Positions 31,552-40,514 of a DNA stretch of 64,000 bases are shown here, in pieces (the first letter of the stretch is position 1; the number at the start of each line of letters is the position of its first letter). Source of the DNA: MED-G105 sp050331095 (GTDB lineage: Bacteria > Pseudomonadota > Alphaproteobacteria > Caulobacterales > Parvularculaceae). A program made the position numbers and the translations under genes. Location of the stretch: the NCBI GenBank assembly GCA_050331095.1, contig JBHJHE010000016.1, forward strand, positions 14,363 through 78,362. The letters run 5' to 3'. The notes beneath the pieces were generated by a model. That model made no database searches. It was not told where the DNA came from and was given only the letters and a program-made list of their open reading frames with translations.

Positions 31552-33744
31552 CGCCGTCGCGGCGGCCGCCGGTTCGCCGGAGAGCTGGCGCTCCAGCACA
31601 AGATCTAACTTGTCCTGACTGACGGGCTTGGCGAGGAAATCGTCCATGCCGGCCGAGACGCTTTCGTCGACGTCCGTCGCCAGAACGTGGGCGGTGAGGC
31701 ACACGATCGGCGTTCGCGCGCGCCCGGCCTGGGCCTCGAACGCGCGAATGCGCCGCGCGGCTTCATAACCGTCGATCTCCGGCATCGAGACGTCCATCAA
31801 CACGATGTCGAACGCCTCGTCGGCGCTCTTGAAGGCGTTGACGGCCTCAAGCCCGTTTTCGGCGATCGACAGGTCGAACCGCTCCGGGTCCAGCATGTGG
31901 CGCATCACGAGGCGGTTGACCTCGTTGTCCTCCGCCATCAGCACGCGCACCTTCCGCTCGCCGTGCGCCGGGCCGGCGCTTTCGCGCGCCGACGGGTCGG
32001 CGTGCGGCGCGCCCGCGGCCGTCGCGCCGGAGATCGCCGCATCCACCGCCTGAAGCATCAGCGCGGCGCGGGCCGGCTTGACGAGAACGTCGTCGACGCC
32101 GACGTCGCGAAAGCCGCGGCCGCCGTCCTCCGGATCGACGGACGTCAGCATAATGAGCGGAGTCTTCGCGATTTCCGGCGTACCGCGCACGGCCTGGGCG
32201 AGGCCGCGGCCGTCCATCTCCGGCATCAGATAGTCGATGACGGCGGCGTCGAAGGGCGCGCCCGCCCGCGCCGCGGCGCCGAGGGCGCTTAGCGCCGCCG
32301 CGCCGCCGTCGACGCTTTCGACCTCGAAGCCGCAAGCGCGCAGCTGGGTCGCGGCGATTTCCCGGTTCACCGCGAGATCGTCGACGACGAGAACGCGCCG
32401 GCCGGCGCCGTCGGGCCGCGCGGCTTCGGCCGGCGGCGCGGGCGCCTCGGCCTCTGCGAGCGAGATTTCGAACCAGAACGTCGAGCCGGCGCTTTCGATC
32501 GAGTCCGCGCCGATGCGCCCGTTCATCGCCTCAATGAGCTGTTTGGAGATCGACAGGCCGAGCCCGGTGCCGCCGAACCGGCGCGTCGAGCTGAGGTCCG
32601 CCTGCTCGAACGCGCCGAAGACCCGCGAGAGCTGCTCGGCGTTCATGCCGATGCCGGTGTCGGTGACCGATACGCGCAGATCGAGCCGCCCCCCGCGCCG
32701 CGCGCCGTCGACCGACACGAGGACGTAGCCGCGCTCGGTGAACTTCAGGGCGTTGCCGACGTGATTTACGAGCACCTGGCGCACGCGGCCGGGATCGCCC
32801 AATACGTAGGCGGAGAAATCGACGGGAAACCGCACGACGAGCTCGATGTTCTTGTCGCGCACCTGGGACGCCATCAGTTCGACCACGTCTTCGACGGCGT
32901 TCTGGAAGTCGAACTGCGTCTCCTCGAGGTCGAGCCGCCCGGCCTCGATCTTCGACAGGTCAAGGACGTCGTTGATGATGGCCAGGAGCGCCGAGCCGGA
33001 TTTCTGGATCGTCTCGACATAGAGCCGTTGGCGGCTTTCGAGCTGGGTGCGCAACAGGAGCTCCGACATGCCGAGAACGCCGTTCATCGGCGTGCGGATC
33101 TCGTGGCTCATATTGGCGAGGAACATCGACTTCGCGTCGGAGGCGCGCTCGGCGGCGGCGCGCGCTTCTTCGAGCTCGTCGATGAGCTTCAAACGGCCCG
33201 GTTCGACGCTGATCGACTTGCGCAGGATCCGCGCGCTGTAGACGATCTTGCTGGCGATCGTGGAACAGATCAGCAGGCCCGACGTCAGAATGATCGGGAA
33301 CGACCCTGTGCCGTAAACGGCGAGCGTAAAGGCGAGAAACGTCACCGCGAACGGGCTGATGGCGACGACCGAGAAAAGCGGCGCGGCGCGCAACTGCGCC
33401 GTCGTGATGATCGCGCCCGAGGTGAGCATGCTCACGGCGACGAAATCGCCCGCCCAGCCCGGCGGCGCCCAGGCGAGGATCGGCGCGATCGCCCAAACGA
33501 CGTTGCCCATCGTCACAAGCGCGGTGTAGCGCGCGTCGCTCATCGCCGCGCCATTGGCGACGAACATGGCCTCGATCTTCGTTCGGATGAGGCCGATGGC
33601 GAGCGCGCCGGCGTACCAGGCGAGCGCCAGCTTCCACGGCGCGACCGTGGCGAGCGCCATCGCCCAGGCGGTGGTGTGCGCGAAGCGAACCCACCGCAAC
33701 TGCGCGATGACCCGGATCGCGACGCCGAGTTTTTCCGTTTCCAT
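31549..33744 (-). CDS. Hybrid sensor histidine kinase with two receiver domains
   Basis: A membrane kinase of about 731 residues. Five or six membrane helices occupy the first 180 residues with no periplasmic domain, suggesting sensing within the membrane. Next come HisKA (FLANMSHEIRTPMNGVLGMSELL), HATPase (DTGIGMNAEQLSRVFGAFEQAD, GGTGLGLSI), receiver 1 (VLVVDDLAVNRE, phospho-Asp in VIDYLMPEMDG) and receiver 2 (VLMAEDNEVNR, phospho-Asp in VLMDVSMPEIDG, Lys in FLAKPVS). There is no Hpt domain, so a separate phosphotransfer protein is expected. ATG 33744 (METEK) is chosen; an ATG at 33807 adds 21 residues; neither has a strong ribosome site. The stop codon lies in the palindromic repeat. Confidence 0.92.
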   Translation of the reverse strand: METEKLGVAIRVIAQLRWVRFAHTTAWAMALATVAPWKLALAWYAGALAIGLIRTKIEAMFVANGAAMSDARYTALVTMGNVVWAIAPILAWAPPGWAGDFVAVSMLTSGAIITTAQLRAAPLFSVVAISPFAVTFLAFTLAVYGTGSFPIILTSGLLICSTIASKIVYSARILRKSISVEPGRLKLIDELEEARAAAERASDAKSMFLANMSHEIRTPMNGVLGMSELLLRTQLESRQRLYVETIQKSGSALLAIINDVLDLSKIEAGRLDLEETQFDFQNAVEDVVELMASQVRDKNIELVVRFPVDFSAYVLGDPGRVRQVLVNHVGNALKFTERGYVLVSVDGARRGGRLDLRVSVTDTGIGMNAEQLSRVFGAFEQADLSSTRRFGGTGLGLSISKQLIEAMNGRIGADSIESAGSTFWFEISLAEAEAPAPPAEAARPDGAGRRVLVVDDLAVNREIAATQLRACGFEVESVDGGAAALSALGAAARAGAPFDAAVIDYLMPEMDGRGLAQAVRGTPEIAKTPLIMLTSVDPEDGGRGFRDVGVDDVLVKPARAALMLQAVDAAISGATAAGAPHADPSARESAGPAHGERKVRVLMAEDNEVNRLVMRHMLDPERFDLSIAENGLEAVNAFKSADEAFDIVLMDVSMPEIDGYEAARRIRAFEAQAGRARTPIVCLTAHVLATDVDESVSAGMDDFLAKPVSQDKLDLVLERQLSGEPAAAATA

Positions 33745-34035
33745 TCGGGGCGTTCGGCCTTTCGAACCCGTTCCTCGCCTTGGCGCGCTACCGCGAAGAA
33801 ACGCCATAATCGTAAAATTACAGCTATGGCGAACGCGTTAACGCGCGATTGAGCAAAGCCGTCGCCGCCCGTCTCCGGCGGCCGCTGGACGTCACGACTG
33901 CGTTAAGGGCCCGGAAGGGGAGCCGAGGCCGACAGCGGCCGTGGAACCGATCCTGGGCCCGCGCGCTTGCGGGGCGCCGCGGCCGCTGGTAAGGCCCGCC
34001 AAAACTGAAGAAGAAAAGCGCGCAAGGTCGATCGT

Positions 34036-34599
34036 ATGAAGATCAACGGCAACGAAATCCGTCCCGGCAATGTCGTTCAGCACCAGGACAGCCTGTGGAT
34101 CGCCGTCAAAACGAACGCCGTGAAGCCGGGCAAGGGCCCCGCCTACAACCAGGTGGAGCTCAAAAACCTCCTCGACGGCCGAAAATTGAACGAGCGCTTC
34201 CGCGCGTCGGAGACGGTGGAGCGCGTGCGCCTCGAGCAGCGCGACCACACCTATCTCTTCGCCGACGGCGACGCCCACGTCTTTATGGACGGCGAAAGCT
34301 ACGAACAGATTTCAATTCCCGCCGAGATGATCGGCGAGCGCGCGGCGTTCCTGCAAGACGGCATGCAGGTGATCGTCGAGAGCCACGAGGGGCGGCCGAT
34401 TGGCGTTCAGCTCCCCGAACAGGTGACGCTCGAAGTGACGGAGACCGAGCCGACGGTGAAAGGCCAGACTGCGTCGAGCAGCTACAAGCCGTCGACGGTG
34501 GACAACGGCTTGCGCGTCATGGTGCCGCCCTACATCACCGTGGGCGAAAAAATCATCGTCAACACCGAAACGATCGAGTTCGTCAAACGCGCCGACTAG
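34036..34599 (+). CDS. efp: Elongation factor P
   Basis: A 187-residue protein of three beta-barrels that helps ribosomes join consecutive prolines. The modified-lysine loop is KPGKGPAYNQVEL with Lys33 at the tip (equivalent to E. coli Lys34). The middle EQRDHTYLFADGDAHVFMD and the C-terminal SSSYKPSTVDNGLRVMVPPYI, GEKIIVNTETIEFVKR segments are typical. The loop type (PGKG) fits lysylation by EpmA/EpmB, whose genes are not here. The stop codon overlaps the convergent membrane gene stop by four bases (CTAG). Confidence 0.97.
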   Translation: MKINGNEIRPGNVVQHQDSLWIAVKTNAVKPGKGPAYNQVELKNLLDGRKLNERFRASETVERVRLEQRDHTYLFADGDAHVFMDGESYEQISIPAEMIGERAAFLQDGMQVIVESHEGRPIGVQLPEQVTLEVTETEPTVKGQTASSSYKPSTVDNGLRVMVPPYITVGEKIIVNTETIEFVKRAD

Positions 34600-34943
34600 C
34601 GCACCGGCGGCCCCGCAGGACGCGACGGCCCGTCGTACCGCGAACGCCGCATCAGCAGAATGAACAAAACGATCGCAATGATTGGCGAGGCAACGAAGAA
34701 TAGCGTCACCACAAGCGCGCCGCCCGCCGTCACGATGCCGACGATCGCGAAGATCAGCGCCACGATGACCCCGCCGAGCGCGCCGAACCCGGCGCCCACC
34801 GCCTCAACGGGCGATAGGGGCGGCTCCGCGTAGACGTAGGCCGCGATTGAGAACCCGCCGCCCGCGGCGATCAGGATCGCGAGGGGCGCGAAGAACCAGG
34901 CGATCCCGCCTGACCCTTTACGCTGTCCGTCTCGATCGGTCAT
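34596..34943 (-). CDS. Three-helix membrane protein of unknown function
   Basis: A 115-residue inner-membrane protein. Hydrophobic helices lie at about residues 14-38 (AWFFAPLAILIAAGGGFSIAAYVYA), 50-70 and 74-98, and the end is basic (LLMRRSRYDGPSRP). No catalytic or transport motif is visible. It ends at TAG inside the efp stop region, so the two transcripts collide. The 178-base gap to the divergent HD gene has no recognisable feature. Confidence 0.65.
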   Translation of the reverse strand: MTDRDGQRKGSGGIAWFFAPLAILIAAGGGFSIAAYVYAEPPLSPVEAVGAGFGALGGVIVALIFAIVGIVTAGGALVVTLFFVASPIIAIVLFILLMRRSRYDGPSRPAGPPVR

Positions 34944-35121
34944 GGCCGCCCTCCCCGTCTTTGATTTAGGTTTTTCATATTCGCCGCCCTGTCCGCCGCG
35001 GACAAGCCGGTTCGCCGCAAGGACAGACCCGCTCGGCGGCGTTGCGGCGGCGCGCCGGCTTTGATAGCCGACGCCGCCTGCGCGCGGCGACCAGGCGCGC
35101 GGCCTTCGCGACGGAGCGCCA

Positions 35122-35766
35122 ATGGCGAACATCAGACCCGCGCCGCGCCCCACCGCGCGCAACGCGCCGGCCCGCGCCTGGCAACGCATGTTGTCCGGCC
35201 GGCGCCTCGACCTGTTGGACCCCTCGCCGCTTGATGTCGAAATCGAAGACGTGGCCCACGGCCTCGCCCGCGTCGCCCGCTGGAACGGGCAGACGACGGG
35301 GCCTTTGCCGTTTTCGGTCGCCCAGCACTCCCGCCTCGTCGAAGGGTTTTGCGGGACGTTCCGCCCCGACTGGCCGGCGAAATGGCGCCTCGCCGCGCTG
35401 CTCCACGACGCGCCGGAGTACGTCATCGGAGATATGATCAGCCCCTTCAAAGCCGCGCTCGGCGACGGCTACCGATCAATCGAGGGACGGCTCCAGGCGG
35501 CGGTGCACCTGCGTTTCGGCTTGCCGGCGACGCTCCCCGACGCCGTTGATAGGCTGATCAAGCGCGCGGACCGGGCGAGCGCTTACTTTGAGGCGGTGCA
35601 GATCGCCGGCTTCAGCGCGACAGAAGCGCGCACGCTGTTCGGGGCCCCGCGCGGGCTTGGCCTCGTCGAAATCGACGTCGAAACGACCGAGGCCGCTCAG
35701 TCCAGCTATCTGGACCGTTTCAACGCCCTCTTCACGGCGTGCGAACGGGATGCCCGCGCGTCGTAA
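35122..35766 (+). CDS. HD-domain phosphohydrolase (YfbR-like)
   Basis: A 214-residue protein with the HD metal ligands His in FSVAQHSRLV, His-Asp in LAALLHDAPEYVIGDMISPFK, and a distal Asp in KRADRASAYFEAVQ. The HDAPE/I/GD pattern is that of YfbR-type 5'-nucleotidases (dNMP phosphatases) and related hydrolases. The N-terminal 35 residues, rich in Ala and Arg, are not conserved, so the true start might be later. The next gene starts 75 bases downstream on the same strand. Confidence 0.85.
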   Translation: MANIRPAPRPTARNAPARAWQRMLSGRRLDLLDPSPLDVEIEDVAHGLARVARWNGQTTGPLPFSVAQHSRLVEGFCGTFRPDWPAKWRLAALLHDAPEYVIGDMISPFKAALGDGYRSIEGRLQAAVHLRFGLPATLPDAVDRLIKRADRASAYFEAVQIAGFSATEARTLFGAPRGLGLVEIDVETTEAAQSSYLDRFNALFTACERDARAS

Positions 35767-35840
35767 CAGCTTCGCGACATCAACCGCCCGTGATGGGAGG
35801 GTTGCTTTTTTTTTCACCGCGTTCGCTTCATTTTCCTCCC

Positions 35841-36347
35841 ATGATGATTGTGAGTTCCCTTGACCACGTGCTTTCGGCGTTCGCGCGACACAAACCGTCC
35901 ACCGTGCTCTCCCTGTTGTCGGAGGACGAGGCGATCCCGTTGTTCCCCGGGCTCGCGCCGGCTTCGCACCTGAAGCTTTATGTGGAGCGGGAGAGCTGCG
36001 CGGCCGACATCAGCGACGCGGCCCGCCGGCGCGCTGCGGAGATCGTCTCGTTCGCGCGGTCTTGGGACGGCAAGGGCCCGATCCTCATCCATTGCCAGCG
36101 CGGGATTTCGCGCTCGACCGCGGCCGCCTTCATCATCATGTGCGCGCGCCTGCCCGAGGTTTCGGAGGATGAGCTCATCGCCCGCATCCGTCGGGCCGCG
36201 CCGCACGCCGATCCCTGCCCCATGCTCACTTACTATGCGGACGGCATTCTCGATCGAGACGGGCGCATGCTCGATGCGGTGGAGGATTTGACGCCGCCGA
36301 CGACGGTTCTGAGCGCGCCGCCGGCCCCGGTGGCGTTCGCCGCCTGA
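35841..36347 (+). CDS. Small tyrosine/dual-specificity phosphatase-like protein
   Basis: A 168-residue protein with the cysteine-phosphatase P-loop HCQRGISRSTAAA (C-x5-R) at about residues 88-100. An acidic loop upstream that could provide the general acid is not obvious. The C-terminal 25 residues are Pro/Ala-rich. The nearby HD gene may share its promoter. Substrate unknown; similar alphaproteobacterial proteins are annotated only as tyrosine phosphatase family. ATG 35841 is preferred over upstream starts because it has CTCC/AG-rich context and starts the conserved strand. Confidence 0.78.
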   Translation: MMIVSSLDHVLSAFARHKPSTVLSLLSEDEAIPLFPGLAPASHLKLYVERESCAADISDAARRRAAEIVSFARSWDGKGPILIHCQRGISRSTAAAFIIMCARLPEVSEDELIARIRRAAPHADPCPMLTYYADGILDRDGRMLDAVEDLTPPTTVLSAPPAPVAFAA

Positions 36348-36370
36348 CGACGAGCCGAGCTGCGGCCGCA

Positions 36371-36400
36371 CTCGCCCCGGCCCTACTCGCCCCGGCCCTA
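36371..36400. repeat. 15-bp direct repeat, two exact copies
   Basis: CTCGCCCCGGCCCTA occurs twice head to tail (36371-36385 and 36386-36400), followed by a further partial CTCGC. It lies in the 92-base gap between the phosphatase and the NAD regulator genes and may be a slipped-strand duplication. No function is evident. Confidence 0.8.
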
Positions 36401-36439
36401 CTCGCATCGACCCGGTCCGACGGGCTAAGCCTCCGCGCG

Positions 36440-37495
36440 ATGGGCACGTCCTCCAATATTCAGATCGGCCTCAACGGCGTGCTCGCTTCGATCGGCGGCG
36501 TCGCGGACGATGTCGACGCCGAAGCGCCGGCGACGCCGAACGTGTTGTGCGTGCGCAGCGACGAGGGTCTTTCGAGCCTGCCTTACGGCCCCTTTGATCC
36601 CGCCCGTCACCGCACCTTCGAGATCGGCCTGCGCGACTGGGTGGAGCGGCAGACCCGCGTGCGCCTTGGCTTTGTGGAGCAGCTCTACACGTTCGGCGAC
36701 AAGGGCCGCGAGGCGCCGGCGGCGTCGATCGTCGGCGGCGCGCCCGACGGGCGGGTCGTCTCCGTCGGTTATCTCGCCCTCGCCGCCGACCCGGCGCTCG
36801 ACGCGACGGGCCCGACGTCGCCAGCCGCGTCGGCGGCGTGGCGCGACTGGTACGCGTTCTTTCCATGGGAGGACTGGCGCCATGGCGAACCGCGCCTCCT
36901 CGCCGAGGCGGTGCTGCCCGGCCTCGCGGCCTGGGCGGACCGCGCGCCGCAGGGCGAGTCGAGCGGACGGCGCGACCGCATCGCCCTCGCCTTCGGCTTC
37001 GCCAAGAACGGCTGGGAGGAGGAGCGCGCCCTCGACCGCTACGAACTCATGTACGAGGCGGGCCTCGTCGAGGAAGCCTGGCGGGACCGCGACCGCGCCG
37101 GCCTGGCGCCGCCCCGCTCCGACCGCGCCGTCTCCACGATCACCGGCGCGACCATGGCCTCGGACCATCGCCGCATCCTCGCGACGGCCGTCGGCCGGCT
37201 GCGCGGCAAGCTGAAGTACCGCGCGATCATCTTCGAGCTCTTGCCGACCCGGTTCACGCTCCTCGCCCTGCAAAGGGCCGTCGAGGCGATCGTCGGCTAC
37301 GACCTCCACAAACAGAACTTCCGCCGGGCGGTCGAAGCCAGCGGCCTCGTCGACAAGACCGAGGAGACGGCGCGCCGAGCGAGCGGCCGGCCGGCGGCGC
37401 TCTTTACGGCCTCGGACGCGGCTTATGCGGATCGCGCGGCCCGCGGCCTCGCGATACCGCGCCTGCGCCGCGCGCCAAACTACGCCTGGCGTTGA
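36440..37495 (+). CDS. NAD biosynthesis regulator, NrtR/NadQ type (Nudix-like + winged helix)
   Basis: A 351-residue protein made of a degenerate Nudix-like ligand domain (about residues 10-200; LYTFGDKGR and VVSVGYLAL resemble ADP-ribose-binding regulators, and the Nudix box itself is not intact) and a C-terminal winged helix (about 235-330: AVGRLRGKLKYRAIIFELLPTRFTLLALQRAVEAI, DLHKQNFRRAVEASGLV). The arrangement is that of NrtR and the alphaproteobacterial NadQ, repressors of NAD synthesis genes. Its place directly before the operator and nadABC supports this role strongly. Which of the two named groups it belongs to I cannot say from sequence alone. Confidence 0.85.
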   Translation: MGTSSNIQIGLNGVLASIGGVADDVDAEAPATPNVLCVRSDEGLSSLPYGPFDPARHRTFEIGLRDWVERQTRVRLGFVEQLYTFGDKGREAPAASIVGGAPDGRVVSVGYLALAADPALDATGPTSPAASAAWRDWYAFFPWEDWRHGEPRLLAEAVLPGLAAWADRAPQGESSGRRDRIALAFGFAKNGWEEERALDRYELMYEAGLVEEAWRDRDRAGLAPPRSDRAVSTITGATMASDHRRILATAVGRLRGKLKYRAIIFELLPTRFTLLALQRAVEAIVGYDLHKQNFRRAVEASGLVDKTEETARRASGRPAALFTASDAAYADRAARGLAIPRLRRAPNYAWR

Positions 37496-37614
37496 CGGCG
37501 CGCCGCGCGCGGCGTTGACGGGCCGCGCGAACGGAGGGCCGTTTTTCGTGTTGACCCCCGCAAAGTCGGCCGTATGGTCGCGCTCGGCCTTGCGCCCAAA
37601 AATCTGCGCCCCAT

Positions 37615-37635
37615 TTATGCTCTAATCGAGCATAA
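37615..37635. promoter_or_regulatory. Operator-like perfect dyad before nadA
   Basis: TTATGCTC-taatc-GAGCATAA is a perfect 8+8 dyad with a five-base spacer, 28 bases before the nadA start. It lies between a possible promoter (TTGACC 37551-37556, TATGGT 37573-37578) and the gene. Its form, position and the adjacent NadQ/NrtR-type gene make it the likely repressor site. Confidence 0.75.
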
Positions 37636-37662
37636 TGAGAAATTCAGACGGAGGATCTCGCC

Positions 37663-38766
37663 ATGCCCGCATTCGGCGCCGAAGCGGCTGAAACGACCGC
37701 GGTCGCCTATGACGACGCGGTCGCATCGAAGACGTCGCATCTTTATCCGCGCGTCTCGACGGTGATGCCGGAAGCGGAGTGGCGGCTCCACGCGCCCTTG
37801 ATCGCGGCGATCAACGATCTGAAGCGCGAGAAGAACGCGGTCGTTCTCGCGCACAATTACATGACGCCGGAGATCTTCCACGGCGTCGGCGATTTCGCCG
37901 GCGACAGCCTGCAGCTCGCGCGGGAAGCCGCGCAGACCGACGCGGACGTCATCGTGCAGGCGGGCGTGCGGTTCATGGCCGAGACCTCGAAAATCCTGTC
38001 GCCGTCGAAAACGGTGCTGATCCCGGACCTGGAGGCCGGCTGCTCCCTCGCCGCATCGATCACGGGCGCCGACGTGCGGCTCCTGCGCGAGAAGTATCCG
38101 GGCGTCCCCATCGTCGCCTACGTCAACACCAACGCCGACGTGAAGGCGGAAACCGACGTGTGCTGCACGTCGTCGAACGCCGTCGACGTCGTCGAGTACG
38201 CCGCGCGCGAATGGGGTTCGGACACGGTCATTCTGTTGCCGGACCAGTATCTCGCCCGCAACGTCGCGGCGATGACCGACGTCAAGATCGTCACGTGGGC
38301 CGGCGCTTGCGAGGTACACGAACGGTTCACCGCCGAGGACATTCGCGAAATCCGCGACGGAACGCCGGGCGTCATGGTGCTCGCCCACCCGGAATGCCCG
38401 CCGGACGTCCTCGCCGAGGCCGATTTCGCGGGCTCGACGAGCGGCATGTCGGCGTACGTCGAAGACAGGCAGCCGAAGAACGTCGTCCTGATCACCGAGT
38501 GTTCGATGTCGGACAATGTCGCGGCGGCGAACCCCAAGGTGAACTTCGTGCGGCCGTGCAATCTCTGTCCGCACATGAAGCGCATCACGCTTCGGGGCAT
38601 CCTCCGCGCGCTCCAGACCGGCGAGCACGAAATCACGCTCGATGCGGACATTATCGCGCGCGCCCGCCGACCGATCGAACGCATGCTCGACGTGCCGCTC
38701 GCGCGCCAGTCGACCTATGACGGCCGCGGGCCCGCCGACGTCGTCGCCCTGGAAGCGCGCGCGTGA
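37663..38766 (+). CDS. nadA: Quinolinate synthase
   Basis: A 367-residue [4Fe-4S] enzyme that condenses iminoaspartate with dihydroxyacetone phosphate to quinolinate. The three cluster cysteines are visible in DLEAGCSLAAS, LAHPECPPDV and PCNLCPHMKR; VVLAHNYMTPEI and FAGSTSGM are substrate-site motifs. ATG 37663 has GGAGG in the CAGACGGAGGATCTCGCC leader. The stop overlaps the nadB start (GTGA), so the operon is translationally coupled. It is probably repressed from the dyad at 37615-37635 when NAD is plentiful. Confidence 0.97.
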   Translation: MPAFGAEAAETTAVAYDDAVASKTSHLYPRVSTVMPEAEWRLHAPLIAAINDLKREKNAVVLAHNYMTPEIFHGVGDFAGDSLQLAREAAQTDADVIVQAGVRFMAETSKILSPSKTVLIPDLEAGCSLAASITGADVRLLREKYPGVPIVAYVNTNADVKAETDVCCTSSNAVDVVEYAAREWGSDTVILLPDQYLARNVAAMTDVKIVTWAGACEVHERFTAEDIREIRDGTPGVMVLAHPECPPDVLAEADFAGSTSGMSAYVEDRQPKNVVLITECSMSDNVAAANPKVNFVRPCNLCPHMKRITLRGILRALQTGEHEITLDADIIARARRPIERMLDVPLARQSTYDGRGPADVVALEARA

Positions 38767-40514
38767 CGACGCGCCGCGGCGTGGAGGTTGCGCCGCCGGT
38801 TGAGACGCTGATCGTCGGCGCAGGCGGCGCCGGGCTCTACGCAGCCTTGAAGCTCGCGCCGCGGCCGGTCGTTATCCTGACCGCGCGCGTCCTTGGACGC
38901 GGCGGCTCGTCCCCCTGGGCCCAGGGCGGCGTCGCTGCCGCCGTGGCGCCTGACGACGCGCCCGCCCTCCACGCCGTCGACACGATCGCGGCCGGTGCGG
39001 GCCTCGTCGATCCCGAAGCGGCGCGCGTTCTGTGCGACGACGGGCCGGCGCGCGTACGCGACTTGCGCGACCTCGGCGCGCCATTCGATCTTGATGGGGA
39101 CGGAAATTTCAAAGTCGGTCGCGAGGCGGCGCACAGCCGCAACCGCGTCATCCACGCTTCGGGCGACGCCGCCGGCGCGGCGATCATGGCCGCGCTCGTC
39201 GACGCCGCGCGCCGCGCAAGCCACATAACGATCCTTGAGCGGATGGTTGTCGAAGACCTCGTTCGCGACGACGACGCCCGCGTTCGCGGGGTCCTTGTTT
39301 ACGACGTGACGCACGAACGGCGCGTGCTGCATCCGGCGGGGGCCGTCGTCCTCGCCACCGGCGGGCTCGGCGGGCTCTACGCCGTCACGACGAACCCCGT
39401 GCGCGCCCAGGGTCACGGCCTCGCCTTCGCCGCGCGCGCCGGCGCCGTTGTGCGCGATCCGGAGTTCGTGCAGTTCCACCCCACCGCCCTCGACGTCGGC
39501 GCGGACCCGGCGCCGCTCGCCACCGAAGCCCTGCGCGGCGATGGGGCGCGGCTCGTCAACGCCGACGGGCGGGCGTTCATGGAAAGCTATCATCCGGATG
39601 CAGACCTTGCGCCGAGGGACGTCGTCGCCCGCGCCGTCGAAGCCGAACGGGCGGCGGGCCGCGGCGCGCTGCTTGATGCGCGTAACGCCGTCGGCGACGC
39701 GTTTCCCCACCGCTACCCCACCGTCTTCGCGGCGGCGGGCGGGGCCGGCCTCGCCCCGCGCCGCGCGGCGCTGCCCGTGGCGCCGGCGTGCGATTTCCAT
39801 ATGGGCGGCATCCTGGCGGAGCGTCATGGGGGGTCGGCCGCCCGCCCCCCGCGCCGCGAGGCGCTGCCCGTGGCGCCGGCGTGCCATTACCATATGGGCG
39901 GCATCCTGACGGATCTTCATGGGCGATCGACCGTCGACGGCCTTTACGCCGTCGGCGAGGTCGCCTCGAGCGGCGTCCACGGCGCGAACCGCCTCGCCTC
40001 GAACTCGCTGCTCGAAGCGGTCGTCTTCGGCGGCCGCGTCGCCGACGCCATCGCGGAGGCCCCGTCGCCAAGGGCGCCAAGCGCTGCCGCCGCAAGCTTG
40101 GCGTCGATCGACGCGCAACTTAGCGACCGGCTCGCGCTTGCGCCGAAGCCCGCGCCGCCGGAGGCCGCGGCGCGTCTGCGCGCCGCGATGTCGGCGCGCG
40201 CGGCGCTTCTTCGTGACGCGGACGGCCTCGCCGAGCTCGACGCCGCGCTCGACGCCCTCGCCTCCGGACCGATGACGAGCGGGCTCTTCTCCGCGCTCAT
40301 CGTCTGCCGGTTGATCACGACCGCAGCGGCGGCGCGCCGCGAAAGCCGCGGCGGCCATTACCGCACGGATCACCCGGAGCGGTCGGCCGACCCCGCCCAC
40401 TCCCATTGCGCGCTACGGCCCGACGGCGACGTCGACGTCGCGCTGCGGCCGCACGAGCCGGCGTCCCCGACGGCCGCGACTTTGGCGGCTGCGCTCCCGG
40501 CGACGGCGCAATGA
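38763..40514 (+). CDS. nadB: L-aspartate oxidase with internal duplication
   Basis: A 583-residue FAD enzyme that oxidises aspartate to iminoaspartate. Motifs are the FAD loop IVGAGGAGLYAALK, SSPWAQGGVAAA, the active-site AAHSRNRVIHASGD, VVLATGGLGGLY, PEFVQFHPTAL and EVASSGVHGANRLASNSLLEAVVFG. The segment carrying the catalytic PVAPACHYHMGGILTD loop occurs twice in tandem (about residues 335-361 and 366-392); the first copy reads ACDFHMGG, losing the first His, so the second copy is probably the working one. A Thr/Ala-rich tail is also longer than usual. It overlaps both nadA and nadC by four bases. Confidence 0.95.
   Translation: MTTRRGVEVAPPVETLIVGAGGAGLYAALKLAPRPVVILTARVLGRGGSSPWAQGGVAAAVAPDDAPALHAVDTIAAGAGLVDPEAARVLCDDGPARVRDLRDLGAPFDLDGDGNFKVGREAAHSRNRVIHASGDAAGAAIMAALVDAARRASHITILERMVVEDLVRDDDARVRGVLVYDVTHERRVLHPAGAVVLATGGLGGLYAVTTNPVRAQGHGLAFAARAGAVVRDPEFVQFHPTALDVGADPAPLATEALRGDGARLVNADGRAFMESYHPDADLAPRDVVARAVEAERAAGRGALLDARNAVGDAFPHRYPTVFAAAGGAGLAPRRAALPVAPACDFHMGGILAERHGGSAARPPRREALPVAPACHYHMGGILTDLHGRSTVDGLYAVGEVASSGVHGANRLASNSLLEAVVFGGRVADAIAEAPSPRAPSAAAASLASIDAQLSDRLALAPKPAPPEAAARLRAAMSARAALLRDADGLAELDAALDALASGPMTSGLFSALIVCRLITTAAAARRESRGGHYRTDHPERSADPAHSHCALRPDGDVDVALRPHEPASPTAATLAAALPATAQ
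39754..39923 (+). repeat. In-frame tandem duplication inside nadB (93-bp period)
   Basis: Positions 39754-39830 and 39847-39923 are alike over 77 bases with a spacing of exactly 93 bases (31 codons). The shared DNA includes CTGCCCGTGGCGCCGGCGTG and CATATGGGCGGCATCCTG. Copy 1 has diverged at a few codons (Cys-Asp-Phe-His against Cys-His-Tyr-His). The frame is kept, so the protein gains 31 residues in or beside the active-site loop. Confidence 0.9.
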
